From positions 248,001-312,000 of the forward strand of contig NZ_JAGXJN010000001.1 of NCBI RefSeq assembly GCF_019091455.1: DNA of 64,000 bases, written 5' to 3'. The position numbers and the translations under genes are program-made. The notes under the pieces are model-generated. The model did not search any database, was not told the DNA's origin, and saw only the letters and a list, made by a program, of their open reading frames with translations. Below are positions 8,316 through 16,980 of this stretch, piece by piece; position 1 is the stretch's first letter, and every line of letters begins with the position of its first letter. This DNA is from Chitinophaga sp. GbtcB8. GTDB lineage: Bacteria > Bacteroidota > Bacteroidia > Chitinophagales > Chitinophagaceae.

Positions 8316-9173
8316 CTACGCATACATTTCAATAAACGCCTTCATAGCCCTCGATTGCGGCAGGTCTTTCCGGTAAACAAGTACTGTTGTTAAAGTACCC
8401 AGCTCCTTATTGATCCCATGGATCTTTATTTTGCGTTTAGCATAGTGCTGCAGCAGCAGGTCCTCTGGTACAATGGTCATGCCCATGCCGCCTTCCACAA
8501 AACTGATAATACCTTCCCAGCTATTCATTACCGTGCGTCTATAGCTTACTACTCCTTTTGCATTCAGCCATGATTCCAGCCGGGCGCGGAAGCTGCAGCC
8601 CTGGTCAAACACGATGATCTTTACCGGTTGTTTTTTCAGGTAATTTTTGAGGCTGGTATGTTCGCTGGCGGTAATGATCACCAGCTTATCCTTTTTGATC
8701 ACCTTCTCCTGCAGCTCCGGCGAGGCAATGGGCGCTGCCACGAAAGCCAGATCCAGCTTATAGCTGAGCACATCGTTGGTTAACACACCAGTAAAGGCGC
8801 TTTTAACTTCAATCTCTACATCCGGGTAATGATCCGTAAAACGGTTAATAACACCTGGCAGCTTCATAGACAGGGATGTTTCCATTGTACCAATGCGGAT
8901 AATGCCGCCAACCTGCGAGGTTTCCGACAGCTCTCTTTTAGCTTCTTCAATGGTTTGGCCGATGTGCCGGCAGTATTTGATCAGTGTTTCTCCGGCTGTT
9001 GTCAGCTCTACCCGGCGGGAGGTACGCGTGAAAAGGGTTACTTTAAATTCATCTTCCAGGCTTTTAATACGTGCGGTAACGTTAGATTGCACGGTGTGCA
9101 TAGCTTCTGCTGCTTTGGTAAAACTACCTAGGGCAGCTACTGCCTCAAAAGTTTGCAGGTCATGTAAATTCAT
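8316..9173 (-). CDS. LysR-family transcriptional regulator
   Basis: A 285-residue LysR-type regulator. The winged helix-turn-helix occupies residues 1-60: LHDLQTFEAVAALGSFTKAAEAMHTVQSNVTARIKSLE reads as the standard recognition region, here split for description at Gly16 and Ser29. A linker follows and then a substrate-binding domain from about residue 90 (GGIIRIGTMET) to the end. It is divergent from the alpha/beta hydrolase at 9266. The 92-bp intergenic region contains an interrupted dyad with the T-N11-A pattern, so the regulator probably controls the hydrolase and itself. The co-inducer is unknown. Confidence 0.92.
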   Translation of the reverse strand: MNLHDLQTFEAVAALGSFTKAAEAMHTVQSNVTARIKSLEDEFKVTLFTRTSRRVELTTAGETLIKYCRHIGQTIEEAKRELSETSQVGGIIRIGTMETSLSMKLPGVINRFTDHYPDVEIEVKSAFTGVLTNDVLSYKLDLAFVAAPIASPELQEKVIKKDKLVIITASEHTSLKNYLKKQPVKIIVFDQGCSFRARLESWLNAKGVVSYRRTVMNSWEGIISFVEGGMGMTIVPEDLLLQHYAKRKIKIHGINKELGTLTTVLVYRKDLPQSRAMKAFIEMYA

Positions 9174-9201
9174 CTCTTTTACAGATAGTTCATATCAAAA
9201 C

Positions 9202-9220
9202 TAATCATTTTTACTGATTA
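9202..9220. promoter_or_regulatory. Probable LysR box (TAATCA-N7-TGATTA)
   Basis: A perfect 6+6 bp dyad with a 7-nt centre contains the T-N11-A pattern (T9205 to A9217) typical of LysR-type operators. It ends 11 bases before the hydrolase -7 element, a usual activation position. Confidence 0.5.
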
Positions 9221-9231
9221 AATGGCTGGTG

Positions 9232-9239
9232 TACATTTG
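9232..9239 (+). promoter_or_regulatory. -7 element TACATTTG for the alpha/beta hydrolase
   Basis: TACATTTG is a full match to TAnnTTTG, 26 bases before the ATG at 9266. The -33 region lacks TTTG, which fits a promoter needing an activator such as the neighbouring LysR protein. Confidence 0.5.
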
Positions 9240-9265
9240 TAGGGTCAACAAAAGACATACTTACC

Positions 9266-10135
9266 ATGACAAACACCACTGTATTTCACCGCACTGCCAA
9301 AGCCAATGGTTTAAATATATTTTACCGGGAAGCCGGACCTGCGAATGCCCCTACTGTACTGCTGCTGCACGGGTACCCTACCTCCTCTTTCATGTTCCGC
9401 AACCTGATCCCCATTTTAAGTGAGCAGTACCATGTTATTGCGCCGGACCTGCCCGGGTATGGCTATTCTGATGCAACACCGCACGACCAGTTTGCCTATA
9501 CATTTGACAACCTGGCCAATACCATGCAGGCGTTTATTGATGGCCTGGGATTGAAACGTTTTGCTATTTATGTGTTTGATTATGGCGCCCCTACCGGTTA
9601 CCGGCTGGCATTGGCTAACAAGGAAAAGATCACCGGTATTATTTCCCAGAACGGAAATGCATATGAAGCCGGCTTAAGTAAAGAGTGGAATCCGCTGCAA
9701 ACTTATTGGCAAGACCCTTCTGAAACTAACCGTAATGCGCTGCGCGGATTTGTAGCTACTGAAATGACGCGTTTCCAATATGAGCACGGTGTAACGGATC
9801 TGTCATTAATTGCCCCTGAAACCTATACGCTGGATCAGCATTTCCTGGACCGCCCGGGCAACATAGACATTCAGCTGGACCTGATGCTGGATTACCGCAG
9901 CAATGTGGCGCTGTACCCGAAATTCCAGGAATACTTCCGTAACAGCCAGCCCCCGATATTAGCCACCTGGGGAAATAAAGATCCGTTCTTTTTACCGGCT
10001 GGTGCGGAAGCGTATAAAAAGGATAACCCGAAAGCGATCGTTAAGTTTTATGATACCGGGCACTTTGCACTGGAAACGCATTACCGGGAGATTGGGCAGG
10101 ATGTGCTGGAATTTTTGAAGGGGTTAGCGGCGTAG
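9266..10135 (+). CDS. Alpha/beta hydrolase, Asp-nucleophile (haloalkane dehalogenase/epoxide hydrolase-like)
   Basis: A 289-residue alpha/beta-hydrolase. LLLHGYPTSSFMFRNLIP (about 34-51) carries the oxyanion HG.P motif, and APDLPGYGYSD is the next conserved block. The nucleophile elbow reads VFDYGAP, giving an Asp near residue 104. That is the haloalkane dehalogenase/epoxide hydrolase arrangement rather than Ser (GxSxG). The base His lies in DTGHFALETH near the C-terminus. No signal peptide is seen, so it is probably cytoplasmic. Many such genes with this exact set are annotated only as alpha/beta fold hydrolases. It is probably controlled by the divergent LysR gene. Its 3' end overlaps that of gluQ by 12 bp. 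Confidence 0.88.
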   Translation: MTNTTVFHRTAKANGLNIFYREAGPANAPTVLLLHGYPTSSFMFRNLIPILSEQYHVIAPDLPGYGYSDATPHDQFAYTFDNLANTMQAFIDGLGLKRFAIYVFDYGAPTGYRLALANKEKITGIISQNGNAYEAGLSKEWNPLQTYWQDPSETNRNALRGFVATEMTRFQYEHGVTDLSLIAPETYTLDQHFLDRPGNIDIQLDLMLDYRSNVALYPKFQEYFRNSQPPILATWGNKDPFFLPAGAEAYKKDNPKAIVKFYDTGHFALETHYREIGQDVLEFLKGLAA

Positions 10136-11011
10136 GAGCACCTTCATTAACTCCATTATGCCTTCCAAATCTTTAACCCCTTGCTCGTAACCCAACATTT
10201 GTGCAATCATAGTATAAATATCCGCCGGCTGCTGTTCTTCTTTTCGCAGGAATTGTATGGAAGTGGCACCGGCGGATTTTGATAATTTTTTATCAGGCGT
10301 TTCTAATAATAGCGGATGATGATAGCTAGTACTGTATTGAAAAGTATTACCCGGCAGGAGTGCAGATAAATAATTCTGTGCAATGGTGGATGGCCAAAGG
10401 TCCTCTCCTCTTATTATTAAGTCTACCCCAAAGTAATGATCATCTACAACCGAGGTTAGCTGGTAAGCCGGGAAACCATCCTTCTTTCTTACAACAAAAT
10501 CCTGCATGGATGGTGGTAGGATGGCTTTTATTTCACCTGTCAACGTTTGAATGCTGATCTCTTTCGTAGTATCCGTACGCAGCCGCCAGCTTACGTTTTC
10601 TTTATCCAGCGGTAATCCTTTATTACGGCAGGTACCCTGGTAAATTCCATCCGGTACCTGCGCGCGTGAACACTCACAGGCAAATACATGTTCACTTTCT
10701 TTTAACTGCTGCAGCGCTGTACGGTATAACTCCATGCGGTGCAACTGTGAATATTCCTTTTCGTATTGCGCATAATCTGCAGGGCCTTCATCCCAGGGAA
10801 TGTTGAGATAATGCAGGGTATCAAAGATGTCCTGTACATACTGCGGCGCTGCCCGTTCACGGTCCAGGTCATCAATACGCAGGAGTATTTTTGCGTTGGT
10901 TTTCTTTGCCAGCGCAGCAGTGATGACAAACGACAATACATTACCCAGGTGTAAGAAACCGCTGGGTGTAGGTGCTAGCCTGGTTTTATTGAATGTTTGG
11001 TGCAGCAGCAT
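10124..11011 (-). CDS. gluQ: Glutamyl-Q tRNA(Asp) synthetase-like protein
   Basis: A 295-residue protein equal to the catalytic half of glutamyl-tRNA synthetase, without the C-terminal anticodon-binding domain. That is the GluQ (YadB) architecture. The HIGH-type motif is SGFLHLGN (17-24), followed by LLRIDDLDRER. Zn ligands are likely C112, C114, Y124 and C128 (ACECSR ... GIYQGTC). The KMSKS equivalent is KKLSKSAG in the last quarter. GluQ attaches glutamate to the queuosine base at the wobble position of tRNA-Asp. The gene is divergent from a tRNA-Asp gene only about 110 bp away, which supports the assignment. A non-discriminating glutamate-ligase paralogue is the alternative. Confidence 0.85.
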   Translation of the reverse strand: MLLHQTFNKTRLAPTPSGFLHLGNVLSFVITAALAKKTNAKILLRIDDLDRERAAPQYVQDIFDTLHYLNIPWDEGPADYAQYEKEYSQLHRMELYRTALQQLKESEHVFACECSRAQVPDGIYQGTCRNKGLPLDKENVSWRLRTDTTKEISIQTLTGEIKAILPPSMQDFVVRKKDGFPAYQLTSVVDDHYFGVDLIIRGEDLWPSTIAQNYLSALLPGNTFQYSTSYHHPLLLETPDKKLSKSAGATSIQFLRKEEQQPADIYTMIAQMLGYEQGVKDLEGIMELMKVLLRR

Positions 11012-11072
11012 GCGCGGGTAAATTACTATTTTTTTGCTGCCGGCTATGAAGAGGGAATTTTTTTTATCTGGA

Positions 11073-11103
11073 TTTGTTTATTTCAGAGATCTCTATATAT
11101 TTG
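11073..11103 (+). promoter_or_regulatory. Bacteroidota-type promoter of tRNA-Asp
   Basis: TTTG at 11073-11076 and TATATTTG at 11096-11103 match the -33 and -7 consensus with a 19-nt spacer, 20 bases before the tRNA. This is the best promoter match seen in the window. Confidence 0.75.
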
Positions 11104-11123
11104 CAGCCCGTTTAACACGGAAC

Positions 11124-11197
11124 GGATCGGTAGTTCAGTCGGTTAGAATGCCGCCCTGTCACGGCGGAGGTCGCGGGTTCGAGTCCCGTCCGGTCCG
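11124..11197 (+). tRNA. tRNA-Asp (anticodon GTC)
   Basis: The 74-nt sequence folds as a full cloverleaf. The acceptor stem GGATCGG/CCGGTCC has one G-T pair and discriminator G at 11197. The anticodon stem is CCGCC/GGCGG with loop CTGTCAC, so GTC at 11158-11160 is the anticodon. The T arm contains GGTTCGAGTCCC. It is very close to E. coli tRNA-Asp. The full CCA is not encoded (CCT follows). The G at position 34 is the base normally replaced by queuosine, the target of the adjacent gluQ product. Confidence 0.97.
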
Positions 11198-11205
11198 CCT
11201 CTCTC

Positions 11206-11274
11206 GGAGCTAAGAGCTCCAAAAGACTGATACATTTTTAGATAGAAGCCTGTAAATCGAAGATTTACGGGCTT
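11206..11274 (+). terminator. Double hairpin after tRNA-Asp
   Basis: A short hairpin (GGAGCT at 11206-11211, AGCTCC at 11215-11220) is followed by a stronger 13-bp stem. The latter is 11246-11258 with 11262-11274, GAA loop, one G-T pair, with a T-rich stretch shortly after. The second probably ends tRNA transcription ahead of the defence operon. Confidence 0.7.
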
Positions 11275-11440
11275 TATCATTTTTGTCCTTCGTTAATTTC
11301 TCCACCTTACACAAAATATTATTATCAATTCAAACCAGACCTATTTGACCTGTGCAGGTATCTATCAATAATTTTAAAGTTATCAATTTTGCGATAAATA
11401 TATAAAATCATTAAATTGAGAAAATAGTAATTTTTCCTAA

Positions 11441-11464
11441 ATGAAAAAACGCATATCTGTATGA
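11441..11464 (+). promoter_or_regulatory. Possible 7-codon leader ORF overlapping jetA start
   Basis: ATG at 11441 opens a frame coding MKKRISV whose TGA stop overlaps the jetA ATG (ATGA, 11461-11464). This geometry permits translational coupling. No Shine-Dalgarno site is visible before jetA. The 263 bp between the tRNA and jetA hold terminator hairpins, AT-rich DNA, two TATCAAT repeats (11363, 11381) and this short frame. Chance occurrence cannot be excluded. Confidence 0.25.
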
Positions 11465-12927
11465 ATAGTGAGGACGTTTTGTATATATTAAGTGCTAACC
11501 CGGCATTCTTAATCCTAAGACTACAAAATACAAAGTGGATATTACCCTTACTACACAAAGCCTTTAAGGAAGATAACCGGCTATTGATCGACGAAGAATC
11601 GCTCATTCAAATAGTAGCAGAATTTCTGCTCAACCAGTCTGATGGCACAGAAAATCTCGATGAGGCCAATATACTCTTTGGCGAAAATGAAGATATCAGA
11701 AGCCGAAAATATATACTCAACTGGGTACAGAAAAGAATACTGCAAGATTTCACAGATGCAGAAGGCACAATTCAATATCAGCTAAGTGCCCATACCGAAA
11801 GATTATTCCAGTGGATTACCAGCCTGCAGAACAGGCATCATGTGGGCACAGAAAGCCGGTTTAAGCTATTATTCAACTCCCTTCGGGATATGGTGGAGCA
11901 TACAGAAGATGATGCGAAGAAAAGGCTGGAATTGCTGAAGGATAAAAGAGCTGAAATAGATAAAGAAATCAAAGCTATTGAACTGGGGATAGCGCCCGAC
12001 AGTTATAATAATGCCCAGGTACAGGAACGGCTTGCTCTCTTTACCCGCCTTAGCTATGAACTCATCAGCGACTTTCGCGAAGTGGAAGATAATTTCAAGC
12101 AGATCCATCGTTCCATTGTAGAACATCATACCAGAACTGAACAACATAAAGGAGCAATTGTAGGTTATGCTTTTGAAGCTTACGATGTGCTGCGTAACAG
12201 CAGCCAGGGTAAAAGCTTTTATGCCTTCTGGGATTTTCTCATCTCCCGTATGGGGCAAGAGGAATGGAAAACCCTGACAGAAGAGCTGCTGGTACTGCTC
12301 AGGGATAGAGAAATTTCCACGGATGATTTTTTTATTCAGAACGTAAAATCGCTGCTGTTACAACAAGGACGCTCCGTTTACGATGCAAACGATAAAATGG
12401 CGGATAAACTAAGCCGTATTATCTCCGAAAAAGAAATTGCCAGACACAGGAGGCTGCGTCACCAGATGTCTGCTATTAAGGAACTGATCTTCGACTTAAT
12501 GAATATACCGGATATTAATTGTGGCTTGTCCATACCAGAAGAACCAGACATAAAGATGGTGATGGACAGGAAACTGCAAATGACACCTAAAAGACCGCCA
12601 CCGGTAGTAATACAACCATCTATGGCGCCTGAAAAGATTACAGATCCGGAACGATTCGGCAGAATACTTAATACTACCCTTGTTGATAAAAAATATTTAT
12701 GGGACAAGGTGGAACTGGCCCTGAAAATGCAAAAAGTAGCGTCATTAAAAGAAGTATTACAAATAACCCCACTAGAACATGGGCTGGCCGAAATAGTAGG
12801 TTACTTCAGATTTCTCCGGGAAAAACCGGGTAAGGCCAGTGTTGTTGGTACCGGTACAGAATTAATTCCACTGGATAAAGCACAGACCAGGTTCGTAGAA
12901 GTTCCCTTTTTATTATTTAACATCTGA
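11461..12927 (+). CDS. jetA: Wadjet subunit JetA (DUF3375, kleisin-like)
   Basis: A 488-residue protein opening with the DUF3375-type segment ILSANPAFLILRLQNTKW. JetA is the kleisin-like subunit that links the heads of the JetC SMC dimer in type I Wadjet, an SMC complex that senses and cuts small circular plasmids. A helical, charged middle (about 140-250, with VEHTEDDAKKRLELLKDKRAEIDKE split around Asp-Asp) fits coiled coils. The C-terminal third (VDKKYLWDKVELALKMQKVASLKEVL and ITPLEHGLAEIVGYF regions) resembles the conserved end of the family. The frame starts at ATG 11461, five bases before jetB follows its stop. It is the first gene of a tightly packed operon beside tRNA-Asp. Confidence 0.92.
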   Translation: MNSEDVLYILSANPAFLILRLQNTKWILPLLHKAFKEDNRLLIDEESLIQIVAEFLLNQSDGTENLDEANILFGENEDIRSRKYILNWVQKRILQDFTDAEGTIQYQLSAHTERLFQWITSLQNRHHVGTESRFKLLFNSLRDMVEHTEDDAKKRLELLKDKRAEIDKEIKAIELGIAPDSYNNAQVQERLALFTRLSYELISDFREVEDNFKQIHRSIVEHHTRTEQHKGAIVGYAFEAYDVLRNSSQGKSFYAFWDFLISRMGQEEWKTLTEELLVLLRDREISTDDFFIQNVKSLLLQQGRSVYDANDKMADKLSRIISEKEIARHRRLRHQMSAIKELIFDLMNIPDINCGLSIPEEPDIKMVMDRKLQMTPKRPPPVVIQPSMAPEKITDPERFGRILNTTLVDKKYLWDKVELALKMQKVASLKEVLQITPLEHGLAEIVGYFRFLREKPGKASVVGTGTELIPLDKAQTRFVEVPFLLFNI

Positions 12928-12932
12928 ACAAC

Positions 12933-13556
12933 ATGAATACAAACACCAAAATACTTCCCTTCACGCCCGTATTTATAAGACTATTAAAAGGACCATTGGA
13001 ATATCTGGAGAAAAGTAACTGGGAAAAACTAATGCAACATAAACACGAACTCCAGTCTTTTCTACTCCCCCTTGGTCTGATAATGACATTGGACGAAGAG
13101 GATGGCTACGCTTTCTTAAAACATAACTTCACAGAAGATGATAATATCGGGTTTAGCTGGATACAACGCCGCGCCCTGAGCTATGAAGAAAGCATTATGC
13201 TGGTATTGCTCCGGGAAATGATGGCCGAGTTTGAAACCGGCGAATCAACCAACCGTGAACTGATCCGGAAACGAAGAGAAATAAAAGAACAGGCAGAACT
13301 ATTTTTCAAAGAAAATGCCAGCCGTGTAAAATTCATGAAGGAAATAGACCGGCTCATTGAAAAAGCAGAAGAATATGGATTCCTCCATCGGGAAGAACAA
13401 CACGAAATACCCGATGAACAAAGGTTCAGAATTTGCAAAATTATTAAAGCCAGGATTGGTGCAGAAGAGCTGGATGATTTTTATCAGCAGCTCCTACAGG
13501 TAAAACAATCCATCTCATCTGGCCCCGACACAGACGATCTATTTAACAATAATTAA
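12933..13556 (+). CDS. jetB: Wadjet subunit JetB (DUF4194, KITE-like)
   Basis: A 207-residue DUF4194 protein, five bases after jetA. JetB is the KITE-type partner, equivalent to MukE, that binds the JetA kleisin. Recognisable parts are RRALSYEESIMLVLLREMM (about 73-91), the central charged linker, and FMKEIDRLIEKAEEYGFL near residues 132-149. A winged-helix ending follows (RFRICKIIKARIGAEELDDF). The spacing, order and size all match type I Wadjet. Base composition here and across the operon looks more A-rich than in the flanking glycan genes, consistent with transfer; this was judged by eye. Confidence 0.92.
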   Translation: MNTNTKILPFTPVFIRLLKGPLEYLEKSNWEKLMQHKHELQSFLLPLGLIMTLDEEDGYAFLKHNFTEDDNIGFSWIQRRALSYEESIMLVLLREMMAEFETGESTNRELIRKRREIKEQAELFFKENASRVKFMKEIDRLIEKAEEYGFLHREEQHEIPDEQRFRICKIIKARIGAEELDDFYQQLLQVKQSISSGPDTDDLFNNN

Positions 13557-13570
13557 ACCCAGGACCATCG

Positions 13571-16500
13571 ATGCAGCTAAGCGTTTTCAGTACCGATAGC
13601 CAAAAGAGCGGATTCCGCCTACAATATATGGAAGTGCTTAACTGGGGCACTTTCGATGAAACCATACATACTATTAAACCGCTTGGGGAAACCAGCCTTT
13701 TAACCGGCGCAAATGGCAGCGGCAAGACAACCTTCGTAGATGCCTTGCTCACATTGATCGTGCCTGAAAAAAGATACCGTTTCTATAACCAGAGCAGTGG
13801 CAGCGAAAAAAAAGGAGATCGCACAGAAGATAGTTACGTGTTGGGAGGCTTCGGAACCATCAACAATGAAACAAACGGATCTTCCAAAACCGAATACTTA
13901 AGAGAAGATAAAGCAAAAGCCTATAGTATCCTGCTTGTCCATTTTTCAAATGAAACAGGGCAAGAGGTCACGCTTTTCCAGGTACGATACTACCTGAATG
14001 GTGACATGAAAAAATATTACGGCCTGGCACATAAAGCCCTGCTCATAGAAAATGATTTCAAACCTTTTGACCTGAGCGGCAACTGGAAGCGGAACATCGA
14101 TCAACGCTACAACAAAGGTACCCGCAAACAGGTGGAATGGTTTGATACCGCCAGCAGATATGCGCAAAGAATGGTGGAGGTATTGGGTATGCAAAGCCAA
14201 CAGGCGCTTCAGCTCTTCAATCAAACAGTGGGAATAAAAGTACTTGGCAACCTGGACGAATTCATCCGCCTCAATATGCTGGAACCCAGAAATATAGAAG
14301 ATGAATTTGAGGCGTTGAAAAAACAACTGCTTACCCTATTGGAAGCACAGCGGAATATTGAAAAGGCAGAAGAACAGATCCGTATGTTAACTCCTCTCAA
14401 AGAGTATTACGGGCAATTCCAGGAGCTCATTGCGGGGGCGGAAAAAAAGAAACAACTGCTGGAAACTGCCCTTATCTGGAAAAACTTTACTAAAAGAGAG
14501 CTGCTGCAAACAGCCATCAACGAAATAGATGAGCAGCTTAAAATCCAACAGGACAAACTACTCAGCACCAGAAATTTACTTAATGAATATCAAAAGGAAG
14601 AACAGGATATCAATTATCAGATACAAAACAACAAGGCAGGTCAACGGCTAAAAGCCCTTGAAACAGAGATCAGTGAAAAAGAAAAAGAACACCAATCGGC
14701 ACAGCTGGCACTGTCAGAATTCGGCAGATGGTGCGAATTATTGAAATTATCCATCACGATACCTGCAAACAATGAAAACTACCAGCAGATAAAAAAGGAA
14801 AACAACAGGAAATTCCTCATCCTTGAAAACGAAAAAAGACTGAATGATGAGGATGACTTTGAAGCCAAAAACAATAAAAAGACAGCACTAGCTGATAAGG
14901 AGGCTTTTGAATACCAGCTGAACAGCCTGCAGCAAAGTAAAAATAATATCGACTACCATCTTATCAATCTGCGGAAGGAACTCTGTGAAGAACTAAGTAT
15001 AGATACTGCGCAACTACCCTTTGCAGGTGAACTAATGCAGGTAAAAAGCGAAGAAGTAATTTGGCAGCCCGCTCTGGAAAAGCTTCTCCACTCCTTTGCA
15101 CTCAGATTGCTTGTACCTGACAAATACTATAAACGGGTTAACAAATATGTAAACAATCATCACCTCAAAGCACGATTAGTATATACACATGTAGTAGATA
15201 TTCCGTTACACCAGCATATAGAAAAAGATACTGTACCTGAGAAACTGGAGTTCCATCCTGATCATGACCTAGGTAAATGGATAGAACAGGAAACTATCCG
15301 GCATTTCCGTTATAGCTGCCTGCAAGATGAAAAAAATATAGAACAGTATGAGAGCGCCATCACGCTTAACGGTCTTATTAAAAACGGGAAACGTCATGAA
15401 AAAGACGACCGCCCTGATCGGAATGACCCCAGCCGCTATGTATTAGGCTGGAATAACGAAAAGAAAAAAGAAGCCCTGCTGAAAAAAAGAGCCGCCACGG
15501 TAGAGATCATCTCTAAAGCTGAAGAAACTATCAGCAAATGCGAAAACAAAAACAAACGGCTGAACCAACAGTTCTATGCGAATAACCGGATTAAAGACCA
15601 TACAGGATTTGAAGTACTGAATGTAACTGCCATCACTGCGGCCATACAAAACCTGAAGAAACAGGTGGAAGAGCTACGTCAAAGTAATGAAGTGCTGGAT
15701 GCACTGAAAAAACAACTTCAACAGGTTCAGCAACAGCGCAAAAATGCAGACGACATAATCACAGACCTCGTCCGGGAAGAAGCCAGACAGCAATTTCTCA
15801 AAGACCAGTATAACAGGGAGGTTGATCTGCTGCAACCACTGCTGCAAAATTTAACCGAAACAGAAAAAGACATACTGTTGTCTTTCCAGCAGCAATATAG
15901 CGCTACCCTTGGACTGGTAGACCTAAGCAACATTGGGGCCTGCTATGATACTTTTAAACAATCCTGTGAGAAGGAAAAAGAAGCAATCCAGGAAAATTTA
16001 GCTAAAAAAGAAAGAAATGTAGTGCTGCAAATTTCCAGGATCAAACGGCCAACCCCTGAAGTTTTAACCAGATATCCCGATTGGGGCGGAGATGTACAAC
16101 AGCTGCCGGATGATCCGAAGTATGCTGCAGAATATATAGAATGGCTGGAAAAACTGACCACAGAAAATCTTCCAAAATATAAACGGGATTTCGAAGACTT
16201 CATTAATATTACGATCACACATAAAATAGCGGGGCTTAAAGAAGCATTGGATAAATGGGAACGGGACATTGATACCAGTGTTAAACGATTGAATGAATCA
16301 TTGGCAGGTATTAATTTTAACAGGCTCCCGGATACCTATATACAATTAGGCAAAAGAGTATTGGGCGCCGGAACAGATATCCGTGAGTTTCGTCAGAAAA
16401 TACTGGAAGCGCTGCCACAGGCTGCCAACTGGGGACAGGAAAGCTTTGAGGCAAAAGCTTTTCATTTCACTCAAAAGGTGCAGCCCCTCATTGATGAACT

Positions 16501-16963
16501 GGATAAAAATGAAGCCTATCGTAAGAAAGTATTGGATGTGCGCAATTGGTTCGAATTCTGGGCAGATGAAAGATTCCGCAGCAATAACGATCTCAGGAAA
16601 ACATATAAACAAATGGGGCAATTATCCGGTGGTGAAAAGGCCCAGCTCACCTATACCATTCTTTGCAGCGCCATTGCCTATCAATTCGGCATTACGCGGG
16701 AAGGAAAAAACAACAAAAGCCTTCGCTTTATTGCAGTAGATGAAAGCTACAGTAACCAGGACGAAGAAAAAGCGACTTACCTGATGGAGCTATGCCAGGA
16801 ACTTCACCTGCAATTATTGGTAGTTACTCCCAGTGATAAAATCCAGATAGTACAGGATTTCATTGCCCATGTACACCTGGTTCAGCGGGTTAATCATCGC
16901 AACAGTACGCTGTACAACATGACAATAAAGGAATTAAAAGATAAAATGGAACAAACGTCCTAA
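13571..16963 (+). CDS. jetC: Wadjet SMC-like ATPase JetC
   Basis: A 1130-residue SMC/MukB-like ATPase. The Walker A motif GANGSGKTT is at residues 46-54. Long coiled-coil stretches rich in Lys, Glu and Gln run from about 270 to 470 and from 640 to 860. A hinge-like region lies between them. The ABC signature LSGGEKAQL is near 1018 and Walker B FIAVDES near 1053-1060, followed by the D-loop-like NQDEEKATYL. In Wadjet, JetC dimers extrude plasmid DNA loops by ATP hydrolysis and hand the DNA to JetD. All ATPase motifs are intact, so the gene looks functional. It starts 14 bases after jetB. Confidence 0.95.
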   Translation: MQLSVFSTDSQKSGFRLQYMEVLNWGTFDETIHTIKPLGETSLLTGANGSGKTTFVDALLTLIVPEKRYRFYNQSSGSEKKGDRTEDSYVLGGFGTINNETNGSSKTEYLREDKAKAYSILLVHFSNETGQEVTLFQVRYYLNGDMKKYYGLAHKALLIENDFKPFDLSGNWKRNIDQRYNKGTRKQVEWFDTASRYAQRMVEVLGMQSQQALQLFNQTVGIKVLGNLDEFIRLNMLEPRNIEDEFEALKKQLLTLLEAQRNIEKAEEQIRMLTPLKEYYGQFQELIAGAEKKKQLLETALIWKNFTKRELLQTAINEIDEQLKIQQDKLLSTRNLLNEYQKEEQDINYQIQNNKAGQRLKALETEISEKEKEHQSAQLALSEFGRWCELLKLSITIPANNENYQQIKKENNRKFLILENEKRLNDEDDFEAKNNKKTALADKEAFEYQLNSLQQSKNNIDYHLINLRKELCEELSIDTAQLPFAGELMQVKSEEVIWQPALEKLLHSFALRLLVPDKYYKRVNKYVNNHHLKARLVYTHVVDIPLHQHIEKDTVPEKLEFHPDHDLGKWIEQETIRHFRYSCLQDEKNIEQYESAITLNGLIKNGKRHEKDDRPDRNDPSRYVLGWNNEKKKEALLKKRAATVEIISKAEETISKCENKNKRLNQQFYANNRIKDHTGFEVLNVTAITAAIQNLKKQVEELRQSNEVLDALKKQLQQVQQQRKNADDIITDLVREEARQQFLKDQYNREVDLLQPLLQNLTETEKDILLSFQQQYSATLGLVDLSNIGACYDTFKQSCEKEKEAIQENLAKKERNVVLQISRIKRPTPEVLTRYPDWGGDVQQLPDDPKYAAEYIEWLEKLTTENLPKYKRDFEDFINITITHKIAGLKEALDKWERDIDTSVKRLNESLAGINFNRLPDTYIQLGKRVLGAGTDIREFRQKILEALPQAANWGQESFEAKAFHFTQKVQPLIDELDKNEAYRKKVLDVRNWFEFWADERFRSNNDLRKTYKQMGQLSGGEKAQLTYTILCSAIAYQFGITREGKNNKSLRFIAVDESYSNQDEEKATYLMELCQELHLQLLVVTPSDKIQIVQDFIAHVHLVQRVNHRNSTLYNMTIKELKDKMEQTS

Positions 16964-16980
16964 ATAATAAAATTATCTCC

